Shown: one piece after another, positions 47,791 through 58,057 of the stretch
How positions within the stretch are numbered: position 1 is the stretch's first letter
Layout: every line of letters begins with the position of its first letter
Assembly: GCF_946886695.1 (NCBI RefSeq)
Contig: NZ_CAMPJD010000018.1
Location: 1 to 64,000, forward strand
Length of the DNA stretch: 64,000 nucleotides
Direction of reading: 5' to 3'
Source: an uncultured Pseudoxanthomonas sp.
GTDB lineage: Bacteria; Pseudomonadota; Gammaproteobacteria; Xanthomonadales; Xanthomonadaceae
Notes under the pieces: generated by a model
Database searches by the model: none
Told to the model about the DNA's origin: nothing
The model's input: the letters and a program-made list of their open reading frames with translations, nothing else
Program-made: the position numbers and the translations under genes

Positions 47791-48819
47791 TCAACTCAGC
47801 ACGTCGGCCAGCACCTTGCGTCCCACCGCAGCCGCGGCTTCGGCGCCGGGTGCCGTTCCAGCGGCTGCGCGCGCCTCGGCCTGCTGCTTCAGGTACACCG
47901 GGCAGTGCTCCATCATGTAGTCCACGTCGAACTTCATGCGCTCGACGAGGAAGTCGACGAACGCGCGCACCTTCGGCGACTGCACATGGCCGCGCGGGAA
48001 CACCGCATTGAACTCGTACTCGGGTCCCGTCCAGCCGGCGAGGACGCGCAACAGGTGCCCTTGTTCCAGGTACGGCTTCACCATCACGTCGGCGCCGACC
48101 ATGATGCCCTCGCCACACAACAGCGCGCCTTTCAACGCGGCGGGATCGTTGGCCACCAGGATCGGGTTGATCGGGTAATCCTGCTCGCCATCGGCATCGC
48201 GCAGGGTCAGTGCGAAGCCGTTGCCGCGCCGGTTCTTCTGCATGGCCAGCACGCGATGGTGCTGCAGGTCATCGGGATGCAGGGGCTCGCCATACCGCGC
48301 CAGGTACTTCGGACTGGCATACACCTGCGTGCGCAGGGTGCTGAGCCGGCGCGCCACGAGGTTGGAATCCGGCAGGCTGCCGATGCGCAGCGCCACGTCG
48401 ATCTCGCCGGAAATCAGATCGAGCGTGTCGTTGGCCAGCAGCATCTCCACCCGGATCTCGGGGTACTGCGCATGGAACTCGCCTAGCAGCGGCGAGATCT
48501 TGTCGATGCCGATCGAGTACGGCGCGGTGAAACGCAGCCAGCCGCGCGGACCGGCATGCAACTGGCTGACCGCGCTCGCCGCTTCGTTCAACTCGCGCGC
48601 GATGCGCTGGCAATGTTCGTAGTAGACGTTGCCCGCTTCGGTGAGGCCCAGCTTGCGCGTGGTCCGGTGCAGCAACTGCGCGCCAAGGCGTGTCTCCAGT
48701 TCCTGCACCTTGCGGCTGACCGTGGTCTTGGGCAGGCGCAGCAGGTTGGCGGCGGCGATGAAGCTGCCCTGCTCCACCACTTTCACGAAGATCAGGGTGT
48801 CGTTGAGATCGTGGCTCAT
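47791..48819 (-). CDS. LysR-family regulator of the adjacent efflux operon
   Basis: A 342-residue regulator with an N-terminal winged helix (MSHDLNDTLIFVKVVEQGSF, then TTVSRKVQELETRLGAQLL) and a periplasmic-binding-protein-like effector domain. The start is at 48819, since the frame to 48849 adds only 10 residues. It is divergent from the efflux operon, the position of SmeRv in Stenotrophomonas; the sequence looks like an AaeR/DsdC-like LysR rather than MexT. The 131-base divergent gap holds a 17-bp palindrome. The Ala-rich tail after residue 320 is unusual. Confidence 0.9.
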   Translation of the reverse strand: MSHDLNDTLIFVKVVEQGSFIAAANLLRLPKTTVSRKVQELETRLGAQLLHRTTRKLGLTEAGNVYYEHCQRIARELNEAASAVSQLHAGPRGWLRFTAPYSIGIDKISPLLGEFHAQYPEIRVEMLLANDTLDLISGEIDVALRIGSLPDSNLVARRLSTLRTQVYASPKYLARYGEPLHPDDLQHHRVLAMQKNRRGNGFALTLRDADGEQDYPINPILVANDPAALKGALLCGEGIMVGADVMVKPYLEQGHLLRVLAGWTGPEYEFNAVFPRGHVQSPKVRAFVDFLVERMKFDVDYMMEHCPVYLKQQAEARAAAGTAPGAEAAAAVGRKVLADVLS

Positions 48820-48866
48820 CGTATGACTCCAGGGGAACGAAGGGCGCATTGGCCCGCTGACGGGAT

Positions 48867-48900
48867 GATTATTCCCCTAAATCAGGACTAATCAAGTCCT
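48867..48900. promoter_or_regulatory. Candidate LysR operator in divergent region
   Basis: AGGACT at 48884-48889 and AGTCCT at 48895-48900 form a perfect 17-bp dyad; an outer GATTA/TAATC pair (48867-48871 and 48889-48893) also fits the size of a LysR site. The AT-rich position between the LysR start and the operon supports this. Confidence 0.55.
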
Positions 48901-48950
48901 CATTGGGGGCGTAACGTGGCGCCCATCGTCCTCCACCGGGTACCGCCCCC

Positions 48951-49178
48951 ATGCTGTTCGCCCGTCTTTTCCAATCGCTGGAACACCCCGAAGACCCGCA
49001 GGAAGCCGCGGCGCCACGTGCTTTCCGTCGTGGCAAAAGCCTGTTGTTACAGGACATCTCCGGTCACGTCGCCGCACCACGTTCGCAGCGCGGCGGCGTC
49101 CTGGGCGGTGGTCGGCGCATGGGTGGGCTTGGCATGCTGAGTGGGATTATCCCGGTCGCGGGAGGATTCATCCCATGA
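48951..49178 (+). CDS. Small ORF at the head of the efflux operon
   Basis: A 75-residue product (MLFARLFQSLEHPEDPQEAA start), with a charged front, an Arg/Gly-rich middle and a hydrophobic end (LGMLSGIIPVAGGFIP). No SD is clear. Its stop overlaps the next start (ATGA), and SD GGAGG of that gene lies inside it, which argues for coupling. It is not recognised and could be a decayed gene. Confidence 0.45.
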   Translation: MLFARLFQSLEHPEDPQEAAAPRAFRRGKSLLLQDISGHVAAPRSQRGGVLGGGRRMGGLGMLSGIIPVAGGFIP

Positions 49179-49642
49179 GCGGGACACTTGCCCGGTGCCT
49201 TCCGACAAACGGCATCGCCGCCGATGCCGATGACCACAGCGCCCCCGCCCTGCGCCTTGGCACCTGCAAGGTCTTCGTGGCCAGCGCCATCGAGGGCGTG
49301 CAGGATCAGGCAATCGCGCAACAGGATCCGGATATCGCGATCACCGCACCGGTCGCCAGACTGTCGCCCATGCCCTTTTCCCTACCGAGTGCCGCCGCGC
49401 GCTGGCTCCGTGCCGTTGCGCGCGCGCTGGCCGAACGCTTCCGCAGGCTGACCGGCCCGTCGTCATCCTCTCCCGCGACGGGTCGGTCCGCCGTGCGCCT
49501 GCCGTTCGCAAGCAAGGCCACCGGCTTCCGCGAGTTCACGCTGCCCCGCCACCTGGCGGATGGCGGTCGTCTGCGCCTGCGGGTGAAAGCGGCCGGTACC
49601 AGCGCGCGCATCGCGCCGCTTCCGATGCGGGGCAATCGGTGA
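49175..49642 (+). CDS. Second small gene of the efflux operon, unknown
   Basis: A 155-residue protein. The start at 49175 has GGAGG at 49161-49165, nine bases away, and overlaps the previous stop (ATGA). It starts MSGTLARCLPTNGIAADADD; no domain is recognised. The middle is Ala/Arg-rich with a run of Ser, and the end has LPRHLADGGRLRLRVKAAG, suggestive of a beta segment. Its stop overlaps the next GTG (GTGA). It may be a lineage-specific partner of the pump. Confidence 0.5.
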   Translation: MSGTLARCLPTNGIAADADDHSAPALRLGTCKVFVASAIEGVQDQAIAQQDPDIAITAPVARLSPMPFSLPSAAARWLRAVARALAERFRRLTGPSSSSPATGRSAVRLPFASKATGFREFTLPRHLADGGRLRLRVKAAGTSARIAPLPMRGNR

Positions 49643-50445
49643 ACGCGATGAAGGACACCCTCACTCCGGGCGCGCTGGTGCTGGGCGCAGGCGGCAACGT
49701 CGGGTTCGGCGTGGTCGGCGCACTGCTGGAAGCCGGCAGCCCGGTGCTGGCGGTCGGTCGCGACGGCCCGCGCATGAGTGCGCTGGCGGAGCACTTCGAG
49801 GACGAACCCGGACTGGAACTGATCCATTCCCCCTGCATCCACGACGACCGCGACGCCGCGCGCCTAGCCGAGCAGGTGCGTGAACGTGGTCGCCCGCTGC
49901 GAGCGGTGTTCGCCAGCATGGGCACGCCGCTGCAGAGCGGACGCCTGCTGGATCGCCCGGCATCGTTCCTGCTGGAAAAGCTCGAAGCCGACCTGATCCC
50001 GCATCTTGCCGCCGCCCGCCACCTGCTGCCGGTGCTGGCCGAAAGCCAGACCGCTGCCAACTACGTGCTTATCGGCGGGCCGTATGCGGAGCGCGGCTGG
50101 TCGGGTTATGGCCATGCCTCGGTCACCGGCGCGGCGATACGCATGCTGGCGCAAGTGCTGCACGAAGAAGCACATGCACTCGGCGTGCGCGTGCAACTGC
50201 TTTCCGTGGACAAGCCGGTATGTACGCCGGAGAACGCGATCAACGCCTGCGCGGAATGGCCCGATGCGCTGGCCGTGGGACGCAGCGCAGTGTCGCTGCT
50301 GACGCGCACTGGCCGCTCTTCGCAGTCCATCGTCACCTGGTCCGCACGCGACGCGAAACCGCCGGAGCAGACCGTGGCGTGCGACTTCGAAGATGCGTTG
50401 TGGGCGGTCGCCGGCGCCCGACGCAATGGCCGCGCTTCCGCCTGA
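49639..50445 (+). CDS. SDR-like protein, SmeU1-type, atypical
   Basis: A 268-residue Rossmann protein with a GTG start overlapping the previous stop; ATG at 49648 is an alternative. The dinucleotide motif GAGGNVGFG is present (LVLGAGGNVGFGVVGALLEA), but the active-site motif YXXXK reads Y-G-H-A-S, with Ser for the catalytic Lys. It occupies the smeU1 position of the Stenotrophomonas order. Redox sensing or a structural role is possible. Confidence 0.85.
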   Translation: MNAMKDTLTPGALVLGAGGNVGFGVVGALLEAGSPVLAVGRDGPRMSALAEHFEDEPGLELIHSPCIHDDRDAARLAEQVRERGRPLRAVFASMGTPLQSGRLLDRPASFLLEKLEADLIPHLAAARHLLPVLAESQTAANYVLIGGPYAERGWSGYGHASVTGAAIRMLAQVLHEEAHALGVRVQLLSVDKPVCTPENAINACAEWPDALAVGRSAVSLLTRTGRSSQSIVTWSARDAKPPEQTVACDFEDALWAVAGARRNGRASA

Positions 50446-50500
50446 CTGTCACGCCACATCGCATCGCCCCGTCTCCACCTGCATCGACCCGATCCGCCGC

Positions 50501-50531
50501 TTGACCTCAACCTGACTTCAGGTAGCAGTCT
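50501..50531 (+). promoter_or_regulatory. SoxR-box-like element before the pump adaptor gene
   Basis: TTGACC at 50501-50506 is followed at 19 bases by CAGTCT. Between them ACCTCAACCTGACTTCAGGT (50504-50523) is an imperfect 20-bp dyad, 15 of 20 bases identical to the soxR-FMN reductase site at 61529-61548. It is 49 bases from the adaptor gene start. Confidence 0.5.
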
Positions 50532-50571
50532 TGGCCCCCGTTTCCTCCTCTCCCCCAAGAAACCACCACCC

Positions 50572-51780
50572 ATGAACACGAATCTCTCCACTTCCCCACG
50601 CGCCCGCCGCCTGTTGGCGCTGGGTGCGTTCAGTGTGCTCGCCCTTGCCGTGCTGGCCGGTTGCAGCGGACAGGCCGCCGAGCACGGTGCGCCGCCCCCG
50701 CCGGAGGTCAGCGTCGCGGCCGTGCCCGTGAAGTCGGTCAGCCAGTGGGACGAATTCAGTGGCCGCGTCGAGGCCATCGAGCACGTCGACCTGCGTCCGC
50801 GCGTATCCGGCTACATCGACCGCGTCAACTACACCGAAGGCCAGGAAGTGAAGAAGGGCGACGTCCTCTTCACCATCGACGCGCGCAGCTACCGCGCCGA
50901 ACTGGCACGCGCGCAGGCTGAGCTCGCACGAGCACGCACGCTGGCCGAACTGGGCCGCAGCGAGGCCTCGCGCGCCAAGCGCCTGTCCGACCTGCAGGCC
51001 CTGTCCACCGAGGAGTACGAGCAGCGCCGCGCCAACGCCGACCAGGCACAGGCGAATGTCGCCGCCGCGCAGGCCGCGCTGGAAAGCGCGCGCCTGAATA
51101 TGGAATGGACCCAGGTGCGCGCACCGATCAATGGCCGCGCCGGTCGTGCGCTGGTCACCGCGGGCAACCTGGTCAGCGCCGGCGATGCTGCCAGCGTGCT
51201 GACGACCGTCGTCTCGCTGGACAAGGTGCACGTGCATTTCGATGCCGACGAACGCGCGTTCCTGCGCTACGCCGAGATGGCACGCAACGGCGAACGCCCG
51301 AGCGAACGCGACGGCAAGGTGCCGGTGCAGGTGGCGCTGGCTGACGAAACCGACTTCCCGCATGCCGGCGTGGTCGACTTCCTCGACAACCAGGTCGACC
51401 GCAGCACCGGCACCATCCGCGCCCGCGCGCTGCTGGACAACGCCGACCGCGTCTTCACCCCCGGCCTGTATGCCCGCGTACGCCTGCTCGGCAGCGGTGA
51501 ATTCAAGGCCGCGCTGGTGGACGACAAGGCCGTGCTGACCGACCAGGACCGCAAGTACGTCTACGTGGTCGACAAGGAAGGCAAGGCCCAACGCCGCGAT
51601 GTGCAGGTGGGCCGCATGGCCGATGGTCTGCGCATCGTCGAGAAGGGCCTGTCGGCCGGCGACCGGGTGATCGTCAGCGGCGTGCAGAAGGTGTTCTTCC
51701 CCGGCATGCCGGTGCAGGCCAAGGCCGTGGTGATGGGCGCGGCCGAAGCGCCGCCGACCCAGGCCGTCGCCAAGAACTGA
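50572..51780 (+). CDS. RND efflux adaptor lipoprotein, SmeV/MexE-type
   Basis: A 402-residue membrane fusion protein. MNTNLSTSPRARRLLALGAF starts the protein, with the lipobox LAGC near Cys30. VSGYIDRVNYTEGQEVKKGD and the alpha-hairpin region (AQAELARARTLAELGRSEASR) are classical. The two lipoyl half-motifs flank the hairpin, and WTQVRAPINGRAG is the second. It joins the inner-membrane pump and the outer-membrane channel. In Stenotrophomonas, the SmeVWX pump exports chloramphenicol, quinolones and tetracyclines when overexpressed. Confidence 0.93.
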   Translation: MNTNLSTSPRARRLLALGAFSVLALAVLAGCSGQAAEHGAPPPPEVSVAAVPVKSVSQWDEFSGRVEAIEHVDLRPRVSGYIDRVNYTEGQEVKKGDVLFTIDARSYRAELARAQAELARARTLAELGRSEASRAKRLSDLQALSTEEYEQRRANADQAQANVAAAQAALESARLNMEWTQVRAPINGRAGRALVTAGNLVSAGDAASVLTTVVSLDKVHVHFDADERAFLRYAEMARNGERPSERDGKVPVQVALADETDFPHAGVVDFLDNQVDRSTGTIRARALLDNADRVFTPGLYARVRLLGSGEFKAALVDDKAVLTDQDRKYVYVVDKEGKAQRRDVQVGRMADGLRIVEKGLSAGDRVIVSGVQKVFFPGMPVQAKAVVMGAAEAPPTQAVAKN

Positions 51781-51870
51781 CGTTCCGCGCACCGCCCTGA
51801 TTGACCCCACGCCTGCCACTTCCCTGACAGGCGACGGGGACGCTCTTTCTTCTTTCCAGGAAATCCACCC

Positions 51871-54800
51871 ATGGACTTCTCAAGATTCTTCATCGACCGG
51901 CCGATCTTCGCCGCGGTGCTGTCGATCGTGATCTTCGCCGCCGGCCTGATCTCGATCCCGTTGCTGCCGATCGGCGAATACCCCGAAGTGGTACCGCCGT
52001 CGGTCGTCGTCCGTACCGTCTATCCCGGCGCCAACCCCAAGGTGATCGCCGAAACCGTCGCCACGCCGCTGGAGGAAGCCATCAACGGCGTCGAGGACAT
52101 GATGTACGTCAAGTCCGTCGCCGGCTCCGATGGCGTGCTGTCGCTGACGGTGACCTTCAAGCCGGGCACCGATCCCGACGAGGCCGCCGTGCGCGTGCAG
52201 AACCGCGTGGCGCAGGCGCAGGCGCGCCTGCCCGAGGACGTGCGCCGGCAGGGCGTCACCACCCAGAAGCAGTCGCCCGTGTTCCTGATGGTCGTGCACC
52301 TGACCTCGAAGGACGGCAAGTACGATTCGCTGTACCTGCGCAACTACATGCGCCTGCACGTCAAGGATGAGCTGGCTCGCATCCAGGGCGTCGGCGATGC
52401 GCAGCAGTTCGGCGGCGGCGACTACGCGATGCGCTTGTGGCTGGACCCCGACAAGGTGGCCGCCCGCGGCATGACCGCCGGCGACGTGCTGCGCGCCGTG
52501 CGCGAACAGAACGTGCAGGTCTCGGCCGGCCAGCTCGGTGCCGAGCCGATGCCGAACGGCAGCGACTTCCTGCTGCCGATCAACGCCAAGGGCCGCCTGG
52601 AAACCGTCGAGGAATTCGGCAACATCGTGCTGAAGAGCGGCACCGACGGCGAGATCGTGCGCCTGGCCGACGTTGCCCGCATCGAACTGGCCGCCGGCGA
52701 CTACACGCTGCGCGCCCGCCTGGACGGCAAGAACGCCTCGGCCATCGGCATCTTCCAGGCCCCCGGCGCCAACGCGCTGGAGATCCGCGACGCCGTGGTC
52801 GCCAAGATGGACGAGATCCGCCCCACGCTGCCGCCGGGCGTGGAGATCCAATCGATCTACGACACCACCATCTTCGTCCGCGACTCCATCAAGTCCGTCG
52901 TCATGACCCTGCTGGAAGCCACCCTGCTGGTGGTGCTGGTGGTGATCCTGTTCCTGCAGACCTGGCGCGCCTCCATCATCCCGTTGCTGGCGGTGCCGGT
53001 CTCGGTGGTCGGTACGTTCGCCGTGCTGTACCTGCTGGGCTACTCGATCAACACCTTGACCCTGTTCGGCCTGGTGCTGGCGATCGGCATCGTGGTCGAC
53101 GACGCCATCGTGGTGGTGGAGAACGTCGAGCGCCACATCGAGCTTGGCGCGACACCGCTGGAAGCGGCCCACCTGGCCATGAAGGAAGTCTCCGGCCCGA
53201 TCATCGCCATCGCGCTGGTGCTCTGTGCGGTGTTCGTGCCGATGGCCTTCCTGACCGGCGTGACCGGCCAGTTCTACAAGCAGTTCGCCGTCACCATCGC
53301 CATCTCCACGGTCATCTCGGCGATCAACTCGCTGACCCTGTCGCCGGCGCTGGCGGCCAAGCTGCTGAAGTCGCACCATGCGCCGAAGGACGGCCCGTCG
53401 CGGCTGATCGACCGCCTGTTCGGCTGGCTGTTCCGTCCCTTCAACCGCTTCTTCAACCGCAGTTCGCAGGGCTATGAAGGCGCGGTGTCGCGCGCGCTCG
53501 GCAAGCGCGGTGCGGTGTTCGCGGTCTACATGGTGCTGCTGGTCGGCGCGGGCCTCATGTTCAAGGCGGTGCCGGCGGGCTTCATTCCCGTGCAGGACAA
53601 GCTGTACGTGATCGCCGGCGTGAAGATGCCGGAAGGCGCCTCGATCGAACGTACCGACACCGTGCTCAAGAAGATGGCGGCCCTCGCCAACGAAGTCGAC
53701 GGCGTCGCCAGCGAGATCGCGTTCCCGGGCCTCAACCCGCTGCAGTTCACCAACACACCCAACAACGGTGTGATCTTCTTCACCCTCGATCCCTTCGGTG
53801 AGCGCTCGCGCTCGGCCGAGGAGATCACCGCCGAACTCAACCAGAAGTTCTCCACCATCCAGGAAGGCTTCACCTTCGCCTTCATGCCGCCGCCGATCCA
53901 GGGCCTGGGCAACGGCTCCGGCTGGTCGCTCTTCATCGAAGACCGTACGCGGCTGGGCTATGGCGAACTGCAGAACGCGGTGCAGGCCTTCCAGGGCGCG
54001 GCATCGCAGACGCCGGGGCTGGGCTTCCCGATCAGCAGCTACCAGGCCAACGTGCCGCAGCTGGATGCCGAGGTCGACCGGGTGAAGGCGAAAGCGCAGG
54101 GCGTGCCGCTGACCGAGCTGTTCGACACGTTGCAGACCTATCTGGGCTCGGCCTATGTCAACGACTTCAACATGTTCGGCCGTACCTGGCAGGTGATCGC
54201 CCAGGCCGACGGTCCGTTCCGCGACAACGTCGAGGACATCGCCAACCTGCGCACCCGCAACGGCAATGGCGAGATGGTGCCGATCGGCAGCATGGTCAGC
54301 GTCAAGCAGACCTACGGCCCGGACCCGGTGATCCGCTTCAACGGGTATCCCGCCGCGGACCTGCTGGGCGACGCCGATCCGCGCGTGCTGTCCTCCGGCG
54401 AAGCCATGGCCAAGGTCACCGAGCTGGCGCAGCAGGTGCTGCCGACCGGCATGGGCATCGGCTGGAGCGATCTCAGCTACCAGCAGATGACGCAGGGCGG
54501 CGCGGCGCTGGTGGTGTTCCCGCTGGCCGTGCTGCTGGCGTTCCTGGTGCTGGCCGCGCTGTACGAAAGCTGGACGCTGCCGCTGGCGGTGATCCTGATC
54601 GTGCCCATGACATTGCTGTCCGCCCTCTTCGGCGTGTGGCTGGCCGGTGGCGACAACAACGTGTTCGTGCAGGTGGGCCTGGTGGTGCTGATGGGCCTGG
54701 CGTGCAAGAACGCCATCCTGATCGTCGAGTTCGCCCGCGAGCTGGAACTGCAGGGCAAGGGCATCGTGGAATCAGCACTGGAATCCTGTCGCCTGCGCCT

Positions 54801-55041
54801 GCGTCCGATCATCATGACATCGGTGGCCTTCATCGCCGGCACCGTGCCGCTGGTGCTGTCCAGCGGTGCCGGCGCCGAAGTCCGCTCGATCACCGGCATC
54901 ACGGTGTTCGCCGGCATGCTGGGCGTCACCCTGTTCGGCCTGTTCCTGACGCCGGTGTTCTACGTGGCCCTGCGCAAGCTGGCCAACCGTCCGCTGGTGT
55001 CCCATGCCCCCGCCACCGACGCGGCGACGACACATCCCTGA
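51871..55041 (+). CDS. RND efflux transporter, SmeW/MexF-type
   Basis: A 1056-residue HAE1-type proton/drug antiporter in the inner membrane. The proton-relay residues are present: D410 and D411 in GIVVDDAIVVVENVER, and K946 in GLACKNAILIVEF. MDFSRFFIDRPIFAAVLSIV opens the first helix. Two large periplasmic loops lie between helices 1-2 and 7-8. Length and gene order match SmeW. SD-like AGGAAAT lies before the start. Substrates are predicted by analogy only. Confidence 0.96.
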   Translation: MDFSRFFIDRPIFAAVLSIVIFAAGLISIPLLPIGEYPEVVPPSVVVRTVYPGANPKVIAETVATPLEEAINGVEDMMYVKSVAGSDGVLSLTVTFKPGTDPDEAAVRVQNRVAQAQARLPEDVRRQGVTTQKQSPVFLMVVHLTSKDGKYDSLYLRNYMRLHVKDELARIQGVGDAQQFGGGDYAMRLWLDPDKVAARGMTAGDVLRAVREQNVQVSAGQLGAEPMPNGSDFLLPINAKGRLETVEEFGNIVLKSGTDGEIVRLADVARIELAAGDYTLRARLDGKNASAIGIFQAPGANALEIRDAVVAKMDEIRPTLPPGVEIQSIYDTTIFVRDSIKSVVMTLLEATLLVVLVVILFLQTWRASIIPLLAVPVSVVGTFAVLYLLGYSINTLTLFGLVLAIGIVVDDAIVVVENVERHIELGATPLEAAHLAMKEVSGPIIAIALVLCAVFVPMAFLTGVTGQFYKQFAVTIAISTVISAINSLTLSPALAAKLLKSHHAPKDGPSRLIDRLFGWLFRPFNRFFNRSSQGYEGAVSRALGKRGAVFAVYMVLLVGAGLMFKAVPAGFIPVQDKLYVIAGVKMPEGASIERTDTVLKKMAALANEVDGVASEIAFPGLNPLQFTNTPNNGVIFFTLDPFGERSRSAEEITAELNQKFSTIQEGFTFAFMPPPIQGLGNGSGWSLFIEDRTRLGYGELQNAVQAFQGAASQTPGLGFPISSYQANVPQLDAEVDRVKAKAQGVPLTELFDTLQTYLGSAYVNDFNMFGRTWQVIAQADGPFRDNVEDIANLRTRNGNGEMVPIGSMVSVKQTYGPDPVIRFNGYPAADLLGDADPRVLSSGEAMAKVTELAQQVLPTGMGIGWSDLSYQQMTQGGAALVVFPLAVLLAFLVLAALYESWTLPLAVILIVPMTLLSALFGVWLAGGDNNVFVQVGLVVLMGLACKNAILIVEFARELELQGKGIVESALESCRLRLRPIIMTSVAFIAGTVPLVLSSGAGAEVRSITGITVFAGMLGVTLFGLFLTPVFYVALRKLANRPLVSHAPATDAATTHP

Positions 55042-55071
55042 TTGAACTCCCCTTCCCAACGAGATCAAGCC

Positions 55072-55814
<743 letters not shown>

Positions 55815-55821
<7 letters not shown>

Positions 55822-57230
55822 TCCGCACACTCGCGCTCGGCGTGGCAGCCGCGCTGCTCGCCGGCTGCGTCACCGTGGGACCCGACTACGTGGCGCCACA
55901 GACCGCACCGGCCACGCTGCAGCATGCGGCGTCGACCGGCTACGTGGCCGACCATCCGGTCGCCACGTGGTGGGGCCAGTTCGACGACCCGGTGCTCGAC
56001 CAGCTCGTGCGCGAATCGCTGCTGGCCAATCCCGACGTACGCATCGCGATAGCGCGCGTCAACGAAGCGCGCGCGGTGTTCTCCGAACGCCGCCTGGACC
56101 TGGCCCCGCACGTCACCGCCGGTGTGGAAGGCTCGCGCACCAAGCAGCCCGTGGAAGGACAGGGCCGCGTGGAGACCGACAGCTACTCCGCCGGCTTCGA
56201 TGCCGCGTGGGAGCTGGACCTGTTCGGTCGCGTGCGCCGCAATACGGAAGCCGCGCACGCGGACCTGCAGGCGCAGCGCAATGACCTGCAGGCCGCGCAG
56301 GTGACCGTGGCCGCGGAGGTGGCACGCAACTACTTCGAGCTGCGTGGCACGCAGAAGCGGCTGGAGGTGGCGCGCCGCATCCTGCAGACACTGGGCGACA
56401 CCCAGCGCCTCACGGAATCGCGCTTCGACCTGGGCGCCGGCAGCCAGCTGGAAGTACAGAGCAGCCTGGCGCGCGTGCGTGCGGTGGAAGCCGACGTGCC
56501 CGCACTGGAAGCGAGCGAAGGCCAATCGCGGCATCGGCTCGCCGTGCTGGTGGGCAAGCGCCCCGGTGAACTGGACGCCGTGCTCGCCCCGCGCGAAGCC
56601 CCGGCGTTCGCCAAGGCCCTGCCGATCGGCGACACCACCGACCTGCTGCGCCAGCGGCCCGACGTGCGCGCGGCCGAGCGCCGCCTGGCCGCGGCCACGG
56701 CACGCGTCGGCGTGGCAACGGCCGACCTGTTCCCGCGGGTCAGCCTGCGCGGCTTCATCGGTTTCCTGTCCGGTGGCTGGGGCAACCTGGTGAACGGCGA
56801 CAACCGCGCCTGGCAGGTGACCCCGTCGATCAGCTGGGCCGCGTTCGACATGGGCAGCGTGCGCGCTCGCCTGCGTGCCAGCGAAGCCCAGGCCGATGGC
56901 GTGGCGGCGCACTACGAAAAGACCGTGCTCGGTGCCCTGGAGGAAACGGAAAACGCACTGCTGTCCTATGCCAAGCAGCAGACGCAGCTGAAATTCCGGC
57001 TGGAACAATCCGTTGCCGCGCGCCGAGCAGCAGAACTGGCCGAAGTCCGGTATCGTGCCGGCTCGTCCGACTTCCTCACCCTGCTTGACGCGCAGCGTAC
57101 CCAGCTGGCCGCCGATGACGCGCTGGCACAGGCAGAGGCAGGCGTGAATGTCGGGGTGGTGGCGATCTACAAATCGCTGGGCGGCTGGGGCGAACAGGAC
57201 GTGGCCCCCGCGTTGGCGGCGCAGCCCTGA
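55815..57230 (+). CDS. Outer-membrane efflux lipoprotein, SmeX/OprN-type
   Basis: A 471-residue NodT/OprM-type channel. A lipobox is in LLAGCVTVGPDY (Cys near 17), and the protein carries two OEP repeats, ending NAD-like AQAEAGVNVGVVAIYKSLGG. AWELDLFGRVRRNTEAAHAD is the family segment. The ATG at 55815 overlaps the SDR stop; GTG at 55818 is an alternative. It completes the tripartite pump and ends the operon; the pagL gene follows 88 bases on. Confidence 0.94.
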
Positions 57231-57318
57231 GACTGCCGCGTCGCCCTCACTCGCCCTGACCCAACCTGGAAAATGTACCGCCGCACCCACGGGCGCGGCT
57301 TGTTCCCCTTGATCGAGT

Positions 57319-57906
57319 GTGTCCGTGTCCAACCAGAACCTTGCCGTCACCCCCCCACGCGCCCGTCGCCCTTTCCCCCTTCCCCTGCTGAGCCGCTGGT
57401 CCCTGACCGGCCTGCTGGCGCTTGCCGCCGGCACCGCCACCGCCGCCGAGCCGCGCACGGCCTGGTTCGTGCAGGGTGGCGTCGCCGAAGACGCGCACGC
57501 GCTGACCGTCGGCGCTAGCCGCGACTGGCGTTGGGAAAAGCAGTACCGCTACGGCCATGTCAGCGGCCAGTGGCAGGGCGAGGTCGGCCGCTGGCACAGC
57601 GACAGCGACAACAGCACGCAGGTCGGCTTCACGCCCGCCCTGCGCTGGCGCCCGAATGGCTGGAGCGAAGGCTGGTTCGTCGAAGGCGGCATCGGCGTGA
57701 ACGTGATCTTCCCCAAGTACAACACGCGGAAGAAAGAGTTCGGCACCACCTTCAACTTCGGCGACCACATCGCCGTGGGCAAGGCCTTCGGCGCGGATCG
57801 CCAGCACGAATGGTCGCTGCGCTTCCAGCATTTCTCCAACGCACGCATCGAGAAGCCGAACCCGGGCGAGAACTTCCTGCAGTTCCGCTATACGCACCGG
57901 CTTTGA
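57319..57906 (+). CDS. pagL: Lipid A 3-O-deacylase
   Basis: A 195-residue outer-membrane beta-barrel that removes the 3-O acyl chain of lipid A. A GTG start at 57319 gives a signal peptide ending near TATAAEPR. The final strand holds the His/Ser pair H171 and S173 (FQHFSNA), and E184 in NPGENF is a candidate for the third catalytic residue. Barrel strands with alternating aromatic residues are visible. It follows the efflux operon at 88 bases, though co-transcription is uncertain. Confidence 0.88.
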   Translation: MSVSNQNLAVTPPRARRPFPLPLLSRWSLTGLLALAAGTATAAEPRTAWFVQGGVAEDAHALTVGASRDWRWEKQYRYGHVSGQWQGEVGRWHSDSDNSTQVGFTPALRWRPNGWSEGWFVEGGIGVNVIFPKYNTRKKEFGTTFNFGDHIAVGKAFGADRQHEWSLRFQHFSNARIEKPNPGENFLQFRYTHRL

Positions 57907-57918
57907 CGTTTCGGCTTT

Positions 57919-58040
57919 TGTAGGAGCGACGTGAGTCGCGACCGCGAGAACTGAGTCCGGGGAGCCCGCCGCAAGCGCGGCGGATACTGGCGCTGCAAGG
58001 ACCATCACACCGTGCGGTCGCGACTCACGTCGCTCCTACA
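57919..58040. repeat. Perfect REP-type inverted pair
   Basis: TGTAGGAGCGACGTGAGTCG starts the left arm at 57919, and the right arm (58014-58040) is its exact reverse complement over 27 bases. It fills most of the pagL-lipocalin gap. Confidence 0.85.
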
Positions 58041-58057
58041 ACGGCAACATGCATCCT

